64,000 bases of DNA from Eubacteriales bacterium (GTDB lineage: Bacteria > Bacillota > Clostridia > Oscillospirales > Oscillospiraceae), in assembly GCA_030536515.1 (NCBI GenBank), contig JAUNPV010000004.1, positions 78,173-142,172 on the forward strand, written 5' to 3'. Made by a program: the position numbers and the translations under genes. Shown piece by piece: positions 8,958-17,052 of this stretch. Each line of letters starts with the position of its first letter. Position 1 is the first letter of the stretch. The notes under the pieces are model-generated. The model had not been told where the DNA came from. It did no database searches and saw nothing but the letters and a program-made list of their open reading frames with translations.

Positions 8958-9518
8958 TTACGTGATAACAACGTTTTTGATGACAAGCGACACAATCCGC
9001 TTTTGGCCGTAGAGGATGTCCGCCCGGGCGGGAAGGTCCTGGCAATCCAGCCAGATATCCAGGTGGAGGGCATCGTCCCGGTAGCTGTCGTCCATGGACA
9101 GGCGGATAAGCCCATCCTCGGTGGAGGCGGCAGTGAGGCAGCCGCTGCGCAGAGTCTTCAGCAGCACCCAGGGGCTGCTGACGGGGGATATCTGCCCCTC
9201 GGCCAGCAGGTCAAACTGGAGGGCCGTGCCGTCAAAGGTCAGGCTGCCCCCCTGGGCCCCAGCGGCGCCGGTGATGCCCGCCAGGGTCTCCGGGGCGGTG
9301 ACGGTGAAGCTAAGACTCCCCGCTGCATCCGCCTGGCAGGCCATGGAGAAGTCGTAGAGCCTGTCCCCGTAGTCCGCCGTAATCTGCGCATCAAAGCACA
9401 CCTTCTCCGCCCGGAGCAGCCTGGTGCGCAGGGCCATTCCGGTTTCGAGGGCCCGGTCTTGGTGGGAGCAGCCGCAGAGCATCAGCACGCACACGGCCAG
9501 AACCGCCAGCTTTTTCAT
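8958..9518 (-). CDS. Lipoprotein, YdcC/LolA-like
   Basis: The 186-residue protein has a lipoprotein signal (lipobox MLCGC). The remainder reads as repeated beta strands with SLSFTVTAPETLAGI and LTFDGTALQFDLLAEG, typical of the LolA/LppX-like half-barrel seen in Bacillus YdcC. Position beside nnrD and mazF supports that reading. The start follows AGGCGG, 11 bp after the nnrD stop. The exact ligand is unknown. Confidence 0.65.
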   Translation of the reverse strand: MKKLAVLAVCVLMLCGCSHQDRALETGMALRTRLLRAEKVCFDAQITADYGDRLYDFSMACQADAAGSLSFTVTAPETLAGITGAAGAQGGSLTFDGTALQFDLLAEGQISPVSSPWVLLKTLRSGCLTAASTEDGLIRLSMDDSYRDDALHLDIWLDCQDLPARADILYGQKRIVSLVIKNVVIT

Positions 9519-9529
9519 ACAATTCCGCC

Positions 9530-10351
9530 TTATTTCAGTAGTCGGGGAAGGACATTCAGCATATCCGTCGGCAGCATCCCATACTGGCCCAGGGTCCGGG
9601 CGCATTCATCTCCGGCGGCCCCGTGAAGCCAGGCCCCGCAGGCAGCGGCCTCCAAAGGCGCAATTCCCGCCCCCAGCAGGGCGGTGATAATGCCGGACAG
9701 CACGTCCCCGCTGCCGCCCACCGCCATGCCGGGGTTCCCGGTATGGTTTCGGTAGGCTGTTTTTCCGTCGGTGATGCAGGTGTCATGGCCTTTCAGCAGC
9801 ACGATACAGCCGTATTCCCGGGCAAAGTCCCCGGGCTCCCCGCCCCCCAGCCGGGCAAACTCCCCGGCGTGGGGCGTCAGCACCGTGGGGGCAGCCCTTC
9901 CACGCAGTATATCCCTATGCGCCGCCAGCACATTTATGCCGTCGGCATCCAGAACCACAGGGCAGCGGGCGTTTTCCAGCACCGCCTGCACCACGGCCAG
10001 GGTTCCCACCGACTGGCCCAGGCCGCAGCCCACAAGGACGGCATCCATCCGGGGCAGCCTTGCAAGAATTTCCGGCACGGCCTCCTCGCCCAGCATTCCC
10101 CCTGCATCCGCCAGCGGGAACACCACCGGCTCATGGAGCTTCACCGCCTCGATGGCATAAATGCTTTCGGGGACCCCCAGAAACACCAGCCCCGCCCCGG
10201 CCCGCAATGCCCCCATGGCCGCCAGATACGCCGCTCCGGTATACCCCCGGCTGCCGCACAGCAGCAGAACTTTCCCGCAGGTGCCCTTGTGGGCATCGGG
10301 GCTCCGGTCCGGGAGGAGGTCCAAAACCGCATCGTGGTTCAGAATTTTCAT
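9530..10351 (-). CDS. nnrD: ADP-dependent NAD(P)H-hydrate dehydratase
   Basis: It repairs hydrated NAD(P)H by ADP-dependent dehydration. The 273-residue ribokinase-fold protein has KGTCGKVLLLCGS, GAAYLAAMGALRAGAG, LTPHAGEFARL and the catalytic/anion-hole motif GGSGDVLSGI. It is the stand-alone dehydratase without the N-terminal epimerase domain. The ATG follows AAAGGCGGGATACC; the longer frame upstream has no ribosome site. It heads the lipoprotein-mazF operon. Confidence 0.93.
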   Translation of the reverse strand: MKILNHDAVLDLLPDRSPDAHKGTCGKVLLLCGSRGYTGAAYLAAMGALRAGAGLVFLGVPESIYAIEAVKLHEPVVFPLADAGGMLGEEAVPEILARLPRMDAVLVGCGLGQSVGTLAVVQAVLENARCPVVLDADGINVLAAHRDILRGRAAPTVLTPHAGEFARLGGGEPGDFAREYGCIVLLKGHDTCITDGKTAYRNHTGNPGMAVGGSGDVLSGIITALLGAGIAPLEAAACGAWLHGAAGDECARTLGQYGMLPTDMLNVLPRLLK

Positions 10352-10376
10352 GGTATCCCGCCTTTCCTTTTCTTTT

Positions 10377-10405
10377 ATTATAGTCCTCCTGCCGCAGATT
10401 GTCCA
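10377..10405 (-). promoter_or_regulatory. Sigma-A-type promoter for nnrD operon
   Basis: On the minus strand TGGACA and TATAAT have a 17-bp spacer, about 25 bp upstream of the nnrD start codon. Confidence 0.65.
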
Positions 10406-10467
10406 TCGGCAATTCTCCGCCTGTGTACAATTCCGTTGCCGCCCTTGAGAAAAAATGCAAAAAGGGC

Positions 10468-10496
10468 TTGCACTTTCCATCGGGATGTGCTAGGAT
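10468..10496 (+). promoter_or_regulatory. Sigma-A-type promoter for the pheST T-box transcript
   Basis: TTGCAC and TAGGAT have a 17-bp spacer; transcription should start near 10503, at the beginning of the T-box leader. Confidence 0.7.
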
Positions 10497-10502
10497 AACA
10501 GG

Positions 10503-10765
10503 GATATTTCAAAAGCTGCGATTGGGCTGCCTTGTGTTGGTTTGCGTGGTCAGCGAGAGCGGGATGGTGGGAGCCGCTTGCGTGCAATGCCGGGCTTTCT
10601 CCCAGGAGCTGCCGCCTGAAGGTTTTTCTGGTAGGGTGCGCCGGGTGACTCCGTTATGGGTTGCGAGCGTAAATGCGCTTCTAAGCTGCGCCTTTTGGCG
10701 AAAAAGCGGGTGGTACCGCGGAAGGATTGCCTTTCGTCCCGGTTGTCGGGATGGAAGGTATTTTT
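10503..10765 (+). promoter_or_regulatory. T-box leader, Phe specifier
   Basis: The conserved T-box sequence AAGCGGGTGGTACCGCGG lies at 10703-10721, and the stem-I signature GAGAGC...GGTGGGAGCC lies at 10555-10575. Aligned with the Tyr T-box in this window, the specifier position carries TTC (10597-10599), a Phe codon, in agreement with pheS downstream. A terminator (about 10729-10765, CCTTTCGTCCCG pairing with CGGGATGGAAGG, then TATTTTT) competes with the antiterminator. Uncharged tRNA-Phe should allow read-through. Confidence 0.92.
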
Positions 10766-10791
10766 ATTTTCCCAAATTTGGAGGAATCAAC

Positions 10792-11835
10792 ATGAAAGAA
10801 CAATTAGAGCAGATCAAATGTCATGCTCTGGCGGCGCTGGATGCTGCCGACGCTCCTGCCGCTCTGGAGGAGCTGCGGGTCAAACTGCTGGGCAAAAAGG
10901 GCGAGCTCACCGCCGTGCTCAAGCAGATGGGCAAGCTGAGTCCCGAAGAGCGGCCTGTCATGGGCCAGATTGCCAACGCCGTCCGGGCGGAGATTGAAAA
11001 GAAGCTGGAGGACCGGAAAGCTGCCATCCACGCCGCCGCTCTGGAGGCCAAGCTGGCCGCCGAGGCCATTGACGTGACCATCCCCGGTGACAGCTTCCCC
11101 GTGGGCCATCAGCACCCCATGAACCAGGTGCTCCAGCAGATTAAGGACATCTTCGTGGGCCTGGGCTACCAGGTGGTGGACGGCCCCGAAATCGAGCTGG
11201 CCAGCTACAACTTCACCCGGCTGAACATCGAGGAGGGCCACCCCTCCCGGGACCGGTCCGACACCTTCTATTTTAATGACGACGACTCCGTGCTGCTTCG
11301 GACCCAGACCAGCCCCATGCAGATTCGGGTCATGGAAAACGCCAAGCCCCCCATCTGCATCCTTGCCCCCGGCCGGGTGTTCCGGAAGGACGAGGCCGAT
11401 GCCACCCACTCCCCCATGTTCCATCAGATCGAGGGTCTGGTGGTGGATGAGCACATCACCATGGGCGATTTGAAGGGAGCCCTCATCACCATGATGCAGA
11501 AGATCTACGGCCAGGACGCCACCATGCGCTTCCGTCCCCACCACTTCCCCTTCACCGAGCCCAGCTGTGAAATGGATATGCAGTGCCACAAGTGCCACGG
11601 CACCGGCGAAATCGACGGCCAGGTCTGCTCCACCTGCCACGGTGAGGGCTGGATTGAGCTGCTGGGTGCCGGCATGGTCCACCCGGAGGTCCTGCGGGGC
11701 TGCGGCATCGACCCGGAGAAGTACTCCGGCTTCGCCTTCGGCATGGGTCTGGAGCGGACGGCCATGGGCCGTATGCGCATCAACGACCTGCGGCTGATTT
11801 TCGACAACGACGTTCGGTTCCTGAACCAGTTCTGA
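10792..11835 (+). CDS. pheS: Phenylalanyl-tRNA synthetase alpha subunit
   Basis: This is the catalytic subunit of the tetrameric Phe-tRNA synthetase. The 347-residue protein has the N-terminal coiled coil, then class II motifs (HPMNQVLQQIKDIF, FYFNDD, LRTQTSPMQIRVM, and GFAFGMGLERTAM near the C-terminus). A CHKC...CSTC pair of CxxC knuckles precedes GWIELLGAGMVHPEVL. The ATG follows GGAGG directly after the T-box terminator; longer frames through the leader are not genes. Confidence 0.97.
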   Translation: MKEQLEQIKCHALAALDAADAPAALEELRVKLLGKKGELTAVLKQMGKLSPEERPVMGQIANAVRAEIEKKLEDRKAAIHAAALEAKLAAEAIDVTIPGDSFPVGHQHPMNQVLQQIKDIFVGLGYQVVDGPEIELASYNFTRLNIEEGHPSRDRSDTFYFNDDDSVLLRTQTSPMQIRVMENAKPPICILAPGRVFRKDEADATHSPMFHQIEGLVVDEHITMGDLKGALITMMQKIYGQDATMRFRPHHFPFTEPSCEMDMQCHKCHGTGEIDGQVCSTCHGEGWIELLGAGMVHPEVLRGCGIDPEKYSGFAFGMGLERTAMGRMRINDLRLIFDNDVRFLNQF

Positions 11836-11850
11836 TAGGAGGGATTGACA

Positions 11851-14238
11851 ATGAAGCTCAACAGAAAATGGCTGAATGAAGAATTCGTGGACCTGTCCCA
11901 GGTTTCCGACAAGGATTTTGTGGAGACCATGACGGTTTTCGGTCAGAAGGTGGAAACCTACGAGCGCATGGACGCCGAGATTAAAAACGTGGTGGTGGGC
12001 AAGGTAGTGTCCATGGTGGCCCATCCCAACTCTGACCATATGTTTATCTGCCAGGTGGACGTGGGCGGCGCAGAGCCGGTGCAGATTGTCACCGGCGCAC
12101 AGAACGTCCACGAGGGGGACCTGGTCCCCGCCGCGCTGCACAACTCCTGGCTCCCCGGCGGCGTGCACATCACCAAGGGTAAGCTCCGGGGCGAAATCTC
12201 CAACGGAATGCTCTGCTCCTTTGCGGAGCTGGGCCTGACCCAGAACGACCTGCCGGGGGCCTACGCCGACGGCATCTGGATTCTGAACGACGAGGACTGC
12301 CGGATTGGCCAGGACATCAACCTGGTCATCGGCAACGACGACACCGTTGTGGACTTTGAAATCACCAACAACCGGCCCGACTGCTACTCCATCATGGGCC
12401 TGGCCCGGGAGGCTGCCGCCGCCTTTGCCCTGCCCATGCGCCACCACGAGCCTGTGGTTCATGGCAGCGATGCCGGGGATATCTACGACTATCTGGATGT
12501 GGACGTGCCTGCCGCCGAGCTGTGCAACCGCTACTCCTCCCGGATGGTGGCCAATGTGAAAATCGGCCCCTCCCCCAAGTGGATGCGCCAGCGCTTAAGA
12601 GCCAACGGCGTCCGGCCCATCAACAACATCGTGGACATCACCAACTACGTCATGCTGGAATACGGCCAGCCCATGCACGCCTTTGACTACCGCTATGTGG
12701 GCGACAGGAAGATTATCGTCCGGGAAGCCGAGGAGGGCGAGACCCTGACTACCCTGGACGGCACCGTCCGGACCCTGAAGGCGGGAATGCTGGTCATTGC
12801 CGACGAGCACCGGGCCATCGGCCTGGCCGGCATTATGGGCGGCGAGAACTCCGAAATCATGGACGACACCACCATGGTGGTCTTTGAATCCGCCAACTTC
12901 AACGGCACCTCCATCCGCCAGACCGCTCTGGCGCTGGGAATGCGGACCGAGGCCTCCGGCAAATTCGAAAAGAGCCTGGACCCCATGATGACCGTTCCCG
13001 CTGTCCAGCGGGCCTGCGAGCTGGTGGAGCTGCTGGGCTGCGGCGACGTGCTGGGCGGCACCATTGACATCATCAACTATGTGCCCGAGGAAAAGACCGT
13101 GCCTCTGGAGGTGGACAAAATCAACCGCCTGCTGGGCACCGATATCTCCCGGGAGGATATGGTCAAGTATCTGAACCGGCTGGAGATTCCCGTGGAGGGC
13201 AATGAAATTCTGGTTCCCTCCTTCCGGCCCGACCTGAACCTGATGGCGGACATTGCCGAGGAGGTGGGCCGGTCCTACGGCTACAACGAGATTCCCACCA
13301 CCGCCTTCAAGACCTCCACCCAGGGCGGCTATTCCCCGGAGATGAAGGTAGAGGCCAAGGCAGGCACTCTGTGCCGGGCCATGGGCTACAGCGAAATCAT
13401 CACCTACTCCTTCGTGTCTCCTCTGGTTTTCGACCAGATTCGGCTGCCCCAGGACTCCCCCCTGCGCAACGCCATGCGGATTCAGAACCCCCTGGGCGAG
13501 GACACCTCCATCATGCGCACCATCGCCCTGCCCTCCATGCTGGAAATTCTCTCCCGGAACTTTGCCTACCACAACAAGGCCGCCAAGCTCTACGAGCTGG
13601 CAAAGATTTACCTGCCTGTGGAAGGCCAGGCCCTGCCCGATGAGCCTAAGATGCTGCTGCTGGGCACCTACGGTGCCGGGGAGACCTTCTTCACCCTGAA
13701 GGGCGAAATTGAGGCGGTGTTCACCGGCCTGCGGCTGCACAAAGCCGCCTACCGGGCCGTCACCGACAACCCCAGCTATCACCCCGGCCGGTGCGCCGAA
13801 ATCTCCATGGACGGCGAGGTTGTGGGTGTCATGGGCCAGGTCCATCCCCTGGTCGCCAAGAACTACGGGATTGACGGCGAGGTCTACTGCGCCGAAATCA
13901 GCTTCACCAAGCTCCTGTCCCACCAGCTGCCCGACCCCACCTACGCCCCCCTGCCCAAGTACCCCACGGTGCTGCGGGACCTGGCGCTGGTCTGCGACGA
14001 GGCCGTCACCGTGGCCCAGGTGGAGGATGTCATCACCGCCGCTGCCGGAAAGCTGCTGCGGGACACCAAGCTGTTCGACATCTACCGGGGCGTTGGCGTG
14101 CCCGAGGGCAAAAAGAGCATGGCCTTCTCCCTGGCCCTCCGGGCCGACGACCGGACCCTCACCGACGCCGACTCCGAGGGGGTTGTCGCCAAGGTGCTGG
14201 CGGCTTTGAAGGAGAAGCTGGACGCAACCCTGCGCTAA
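11851..14238 (+). CDS. pheT: Phenylalanyl-tRNA synthetase beta subunit
   Basis: This is the editing and tRNA-binding subunit (795 residues). Domains in order are the EMAP-like tRNA-binding domain (about 40-150), B3/B4 editing domain (about 205-380), B5 (about 400-470), the catalytic-like core (about 480-690) and a C-terminal anticodon-binding FDX-ACB domain (about 700-795). The ATG is chosen because AGGAGGG lies 7 bp upstream; the frame could open two codons earlier at TTG. It is cotranscribed with pheS under the Phe T-box. Confidence 0.97.
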   Translation: MKLNRKWLNEEFVDLSQVSDKDFVETMTVFGQKVETYERMDAEIKNVVVGKVVSMVAHPNSDHMFICQVDVGGAEPVQIVTGAQNVHEGDLVPAALHNSWLPGGVHITKGKLRGEISNGMLCSFAELGLTQNDLPGAYADGIWILNDEDCRIGQDINLVIGNDDTVVDFEITNNRPDCYSIMGLAREAAAAFALPMRHHEPVVHGSDAGDIYDYLDVDVPAAELCNRYSSRMVANVKIGPSPKWMRQRLRANGVRPINNIVDITNYVMLEYGQPMHAFDYRYVGDRKIIVREAEEGETLTTLDGTVRTLKAGMLVIADEHRAIGLAGIMGGENSEIMDDTTMVVFESANFNGTSIRQTALALGMRTEASGKFEKSLDPMMTVPAVQRACELVELLGCGDVLGGTIDIINYVPEEKTVPLEVDKINRLLGTDISREDMVKYLNRLEIPVEGNEILVPSFRPDLNLMADIAEEVGRSYGYNEIPTTAFKTSTQGGYSPEMKVEAKAGTLCRAMGYSEIITYSFVSPLVFDQIRLPQDSPLRNAMRIQNPLGEDTSIMRTIALPSMLEILSRNFAYHNKAAKLYELAKIYLPVEGQALPDEPKMLLLGTYGAGETFFTLKGEIEAVFTGLRLHKAAYRAVTDNPSYHPGRCAEISMDGEVVGVMGQVHPLVAKNYGIDGEVYCAEISFTKLLSHQLPDPTYAPLPKYPTVLRDLALVCDEAVTVAQVEDVITAAAGKLLRDTKLFDIYRGVGVPEGKKSMAFSLALRADDRTLTDADSEGVVAKVLAALKEKLDATLR

Positions 14239-14249
14239 AAAATCCACCC

Positions 14250-14360
14250 TGTCATTGCGAACCAGTGCCTCAGCACTGGTGTGGCAATCCGAATCCCCAT
14301 GTACCACGTAAGGGAGAACGGATTGCCACAGCCAGTGTGCCCACTGGCTTCGCAATGACA
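14250..14360. repeat. TGTCATTGCGAA-family palindromic element, full copy (111 bp)
   Basis: It opens with TGTCATTGCGAA and closes with TTCGCAATGACA. Left and right halves each contain a CCAGTG...CACTGG hairpin plus GGCAATCCG or its complement, so the whole element can fold on itself. It sits just after pheT and may double as its transcription end. Confidence 0.85.
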
Positions 14361-14407
14361 AGGTGCTGGATTTTGGGTAAATCACAAAAAATTTACCATT
14401 TCCGGGC

Positions 14408-14436
14408 TTTACAGCCTTGGCTTTTTGGATTATAAT
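14408..14436 (+). promoter_or_regulatory. Sigma-A-type promoter for ireB
   Basis: TTTACA and TATAAT have a 17-bp spacer, about 30 bp upstream of the ireB ribosome site. Confidence 0.7.
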
Positions 14437-14468
14437 GTATCTATCTCTATAAAAGGAGGCCGCATACC

Positions 14469-14723
14469 ATGACAGATAAGGTTACACAGAAATTTACCGT
14501 TCCCAGCGATGATAAGGAAAGCATGAGGCAGATTCTTCGGAATGTGTACACGGCCTTGACAAAAAAGGGCTATAATCCTATCAACCAGATTGTGGGCTAC
14601 CTGCTCACCGAGGACCCCACCTATATCACCAACTACTCCGGTGCCCGCAGCATGATTTGCAAAATCGACCGGGACGAGCTGATGCAGGTGCTGGTGCGGG
14701 AATACCTGTTCGAAAAAGAGTAA
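14469..14723 (+). CDS. ireB: IreB-family regulatory phosphoprotein
   Basis: The 84-residue protein matches the UPF0297/IreB family along its whole length (FTVPSDDKE, VYTALTKKGYNPINQIVGYLL, DPTYITNYSGARS, REYLFEKE). In enterococci IreB is phosphorylated by a PASTA-type Ser/Thr kinase and affects cephalosporin resistance; in Clostridia it usually precedes ruvX. Here it stands alone with its own promoter, an AGGAGG site and a downstream hairpin. Confidence 0.93.
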   Translation: MTDKVTQKFTVPSDDKESMRQILRNVYTALTKKGYNPINQIVGYLLTEDPTYITNYSGARSMICKIDRDELMQVLVREYLFEKE

Positions 14724-14735
14724 CCAACCCCACGC

Positions 14736-14767
14736 CACAGGGCTTTTGCCAAGGCAAAAGCCCTGTG
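14736..14767 (+). terminator. Hairpin after ireB
   Basis: CACAGGGCTTTTGCC pairs perfectly with its complement around a 2-nt loop. The following T tract is weak (ATTTGT). Confidence 0.6.
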
Positions 14768-14869
14768 ATTTGTACCTTGACAGCTGCATACTTTTTCCTC
14801 CGTCTTTGCCAATTCTTCCCATAATGTTACGTAAACCTGCTTGATACCCAGGTTTGCACCACAAACTGC

Positions 14870-14898
14870 TTGACTTTTTAGTAACAATATGTTACAAT
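14870..14898 (+). promoter_or_regulatory. Sigma-A-type promoter for the 96-aa gene
   Basis: TTGACT and TACAAT have a 17-bp spacer, about 30 bp upstream of the start codon. Confidence 0.7.
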
Positions 14899-14929
14899 TC
14901 AACTACAATTTCTTCAGGAGGTACCTAAC

Positions 14930-15220
14930 ATGGCTGACGAAAACGCCGTTCTGATGTATAAAGGTCGTCCGCTGATGCGGAAAGACAACCTGATTTACTA
15001 CGGCTCCATGGCCGATAGCCACATTGTCCAGCTCCAGATTCTGGAAACCAAAAAGGTAAACGATATGGACCTGGCCACCCGTGTTTCCATCCAGCTGCAG
15101 CTGACCGACCCCGCTGCCAGAAGCCGGGACCGGATCGTGAAAAAAAGCGAAAAAGACGGCCTCTACACCGCCCTTGACCTGGGCTGTGTGTGGCTGGAGC
15201 GCGCGCTGGCAGGAAAATAA
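14930..15220 (+). CDS. Conserved hypothetical protein, 96 aa
   Basis: I recognise no characterised family. The protein is small, soluble and well expressed by the look of its AGGAGGTACCTAAC site and near-consensus promoter. It begins MADENAVLMYKGRPLMRKDN and ends in a helical WLERALAGK segment, with a mixed beta/alpha pattern in between (HIVQLQILETKKV, VSIQLQLTD). No signal peptide, cysteine or metal motif is present. The next gene begins 65 bp downstream after a CGTGACCTGAGGTCACG dyad. Confidence 0.8.
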   Translation: MADENAVLMYKGRPLMRKDNLIYYGSMADSHIVQLQILETKKVNDMDLATRVSIQLQLTDPAARSRDRIVKKSEKDGLYTALDLGCVWLERALAGK

Positions 15221-15234
15221 CCTGCCAGTTTCCG

Positions 15235-15251
15235 TGACCTGAGGTCACGTT
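15235..15251. promoter_or_regulatory. Perfect dyad CGTGACCTGAGGTCACG
   Basis: A 17-bp perfect inverted repeat lies between the 96-aa gene and the NlpC/P60 gene. It could be an operator or a short mRNA hairpin; no protein can be named. Confidence 0.4.
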
Positions 15252-15285
15252 TGAAAGAGAAAAGACGGAGGCAAAAGTATCAAGT

Positions 15286-16251
15286 ATGAAATTCACCAGA
15301 ACCCTCATCACCCTGGCCCTTGGGCTGGTTCTTTCCGCAGGCATTCTTCCCCTTTCCGCAGCGGCGGCCCAGGAAACCATGTACGGCATCGGCTTTGTCA
15401 CCGGCGACTCCCTGCGGCTCCGGGCCCAGGCGGACACCAATGCGCAAATCCTGGCCAACGCCCCCCGGAATGACTGCGTGGCAGTCATCGCCAAGGAGGG
15501 CCAGTGGTACAAGGTCAGCTACAATCTCACCGTCGGCTATATGCACCAGGACTACCTGGACGTGCTCACCAAGGAGAACGCCGAGCTGGGCTACGGAAAA
15601 ATCACCGGCACCAATGTCAACCTGCGCTCCGGCCCCTCCACCGCCCACGCTGTGGTGGAAACGGCGGACAGCGGCGAAAAATGCTACATCATCGGCCTGA
15701 ATGAGGGCTGGTATAAGGTCCTGTTTCAAGGTAAAACCTGCTATGTCCGCAGCGACTTTGTGGAGCTGACGGAAATCCCCTATGAAAACCAGGCTTCCCC
15801 CAACACCCCCCAGTATTTCCGCCGGGGCAAGCCCATCGGCGCCCTTCCCGGCGCCTCCGGCAGTGCTTCCTCCGGCAGCGTCACCGGCGCTGACATTCTC
15901 GCCGAAGCGGAAAAGCACCTTGGCGCTCCCTACGTCAACGGCGGAACCACCCCCAGCGGCTTTGACTGCTCCGGGTTTGTGTACTATGTGCTATGCCAGA
16001 TGGGCATTTCCACCTCCCGGATGATTGGCGACATGGCCGCCCAGGGCACAGCCGTGGACAAGTCCCAGCTGGAGCCCGGCGATGTTGTGATTTTCTCCAA
16101 TACATACGGCCGGGGCCTTTCCCACGTGGGCATCTACGCCGGCGACGGCCAGTTCATCCACGCCCCCAACTCCCGCTCCACCGTGTCCTACTCAGACCTC
16201 ACCACCGGCTACTGGTCGGACCACTACCACAGCGCCAGACGCATGAGCTAA
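15286..16251 (+). CDS. Secreted NlpC/P60 peptidoglycan endopeptidase with two SH3b domains
   Basis: It probably cleaves gamma-D-Glu-diaminopimelate stem-peptide bonds outside the cell. The 321-residue protein has a signal peptide (1-28), SH3b domain 1 (about 33-95: GDSLRLRAQAD), SH3b domain 2 (about 103-165: GTNVNLRSGPS), a linker, and a C-terminal NlpC/P60 domain (about 200-321) with catalytic Cys in GFDCSGFVYY, His in SHVGIYAG and a third polar residue in FIHAPNS. A GACGGAGG site precedes the start and a terminator follows. Confidence 0.95.
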   Translation: MKFTRTLITLALGLVLSAGILPLSAAAAQETMYGIGFVTGDSLRLRAQADTNAQILANAPRNDCVAVIAKEGQWYKVSYNLTVGYMHQDYLDVLTKENAELGYGKITGTNVNLRSGPSTAHAVVETADSGEKCYIIGLNEGWYKVLFQGKTCYVRSDFVELTEIPYENQASPNTPQYFRRGKPIGALPGASGSASSGSVTGADILAEAEKHLGAPYVNGGTTPSGFDCSGFVYYVLCQMGISTSRMIGDMAAQGTAVDKSQLEPGDVVIFSNTYGRGLSHVGIYAGDGQFIHAPNSRSTVSYSDLTTGYWSDHYHSARRMS

Positions 16252-16258
16252 AAAATCA

Positions 16259-16290
16259 ACTCCCGAACGAACTGTTCGGGAGTTTTTTGT
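16259..16290 (+). terminator. Terminator after the NlpC/P60 gene
   Basis: ACTCCCGAAC pairs with GTTCGGGAGT around a 5-nt loop, followed by TTTTTTG. Confidence 0.9.
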
Positions 16291-16305
16291 CTAACCGAAG
16301 ATATT

Positions 16306-16440
16306 GCGTAGGGACAGCCCTTGCGGCTGTCCGGGGCTGCGAACCCTGGCGCTTTGGAAAATGGACACGCCCGTAGGGCCCGGCATCCCTGACGGGCCCC
16401 TTCGGAAGGACCCGGGAGGGGGCAAGCCCCTCCCCTACGG
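16306..16440. repeat. GTAGGG/CCCTAC-ended palindromic element
   Basis: The segment starts CGTAGGGACAGCC and ends CCCCTACGG, with internal GC-rich hairpins (ACAGCCCTTGCGGCTGT and others). Similar ends recur at 27247, 56363, 57555 and 59921. It separates convergent genes. Confidence 0.6.
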
Positions 16441-16441
16441 A

Positions 16442-16930
16442 TTATGTAATCAGGTCGTAGGCCAGCCTCGGGTCGCCGTTTGCCAGGTGGATGATGCCGC
16501 AGTATTGAAAGCCGTTTTTCTCCAGGGTGTGCTGCATGACCCGGTTGTCCCGGTGGGTGTCGATGCGCAGGCAGGCCGCCCTCGTCCGGGCGAAGGCCAC
16601 GGCGGCGGCCACGACTCCCCCGGAGCCGTCCCCGGCGATGCGGTGGATGACCCCATAGGGGCCGCTGCTGTGCCAGGCCCCGTCATAGATGACGGCGTAG
16701 GTGGGGTCCGGCTCTGTGGTAAAGAAAAACACCCCGTGGACCCTTTCCCCCCGGACCGCCGCATAGAGGCGGCCGGTTTCGATGTCCCGGACCGTCTGCT
16801 CCACCGGCGGATTTCCGGTCCCCCACTGGCTGGGGTTGCCGGTTTTCGCCATAAAGGCCCGGGCATAGGCGTAAATTTCCAGAATGCGGGGCAAATCGTC
16901 CCGGACTGCTTTGCGAATGACGTAGCTCAT
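16442..16930 (-). CDS. GNAT-family N-acetyltransferase
   Basis: The 162-residue protein begins with the GNAT strand YVIRKAVRDDLPRILEIY and carries a C-terminal LRIDTHRDNRVMQHTLEKNGF segment, the usual acetyl-CoA pocket region. The ATG follows GGAGGAAGT; the longer upstream frame overlaps the spoVAD promoter and is rejected. Substrate unknown. It is divergent from spoVAD. Confidence 0.85.
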   Translation of the reverse strand: MSYVIRKAVRDDLPRILEIYAYARAFMAKTGNPSQWGTGNPPVEQTVRDIETGRLYAAVRGERVHGVFFFTTEPDPTYAVIYDGAWHSSGPYGVIHRIAGDGSGGVVAAAVAFARTRAACLRIDTHRDNRVMQHTLEKNGFQYCGIIHLANGDPRLAYDLIT

Positions 16931-16978
16931 ACTTCCTCCCGGCGGCCTGGGCAGACCGCTCTGCAATCCATTTTCTAT

Positions 16979-17007
16979 AGTATAAATCATCCGCATGATT
17001 TTGACAA
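16979..17007 (-). promoter_or_regulatory. Sigma-A-type promoter for the GNAT gene
   Basis: On the minus strand TTGTCA and TATACT have a 17-bp spacer. It physically overlaps the sigma-G-type promoter of spoVAD on the other strand. Confidence 0.6.
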
Positions 17008-17022
17008 GCTCTGCGCATAATA
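16993..17022 (+). promoter_or_regulatory. Sigma-G-type promoter for spoVAD-spoVAE
   Basis: GCATG, an 18-bp spacer, then CATAATA match the forespore sigma-G consensus (GHATR-N18-CATWHTA) at every specified position. spoVA operons are classic sigma-G targets. The start codon lies about 30 bp downstream. Confidence 0.82.
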
Positions 17023-17052
17023 AGGTCAAAGAAAAACAGGAAGGTGAACAAC

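Noticed and set aside
10399-10791. N-terminal extension of pheS through the leader
   Set aside because: The region is a T-box leader with a terminator, and pheS has its own GGAGG site and ATG.
10804-14385. Long minus-strand open frames opposite pheS and pheT
   Set aside because: Shadow frames without domain pattern; pheST coding is certain.
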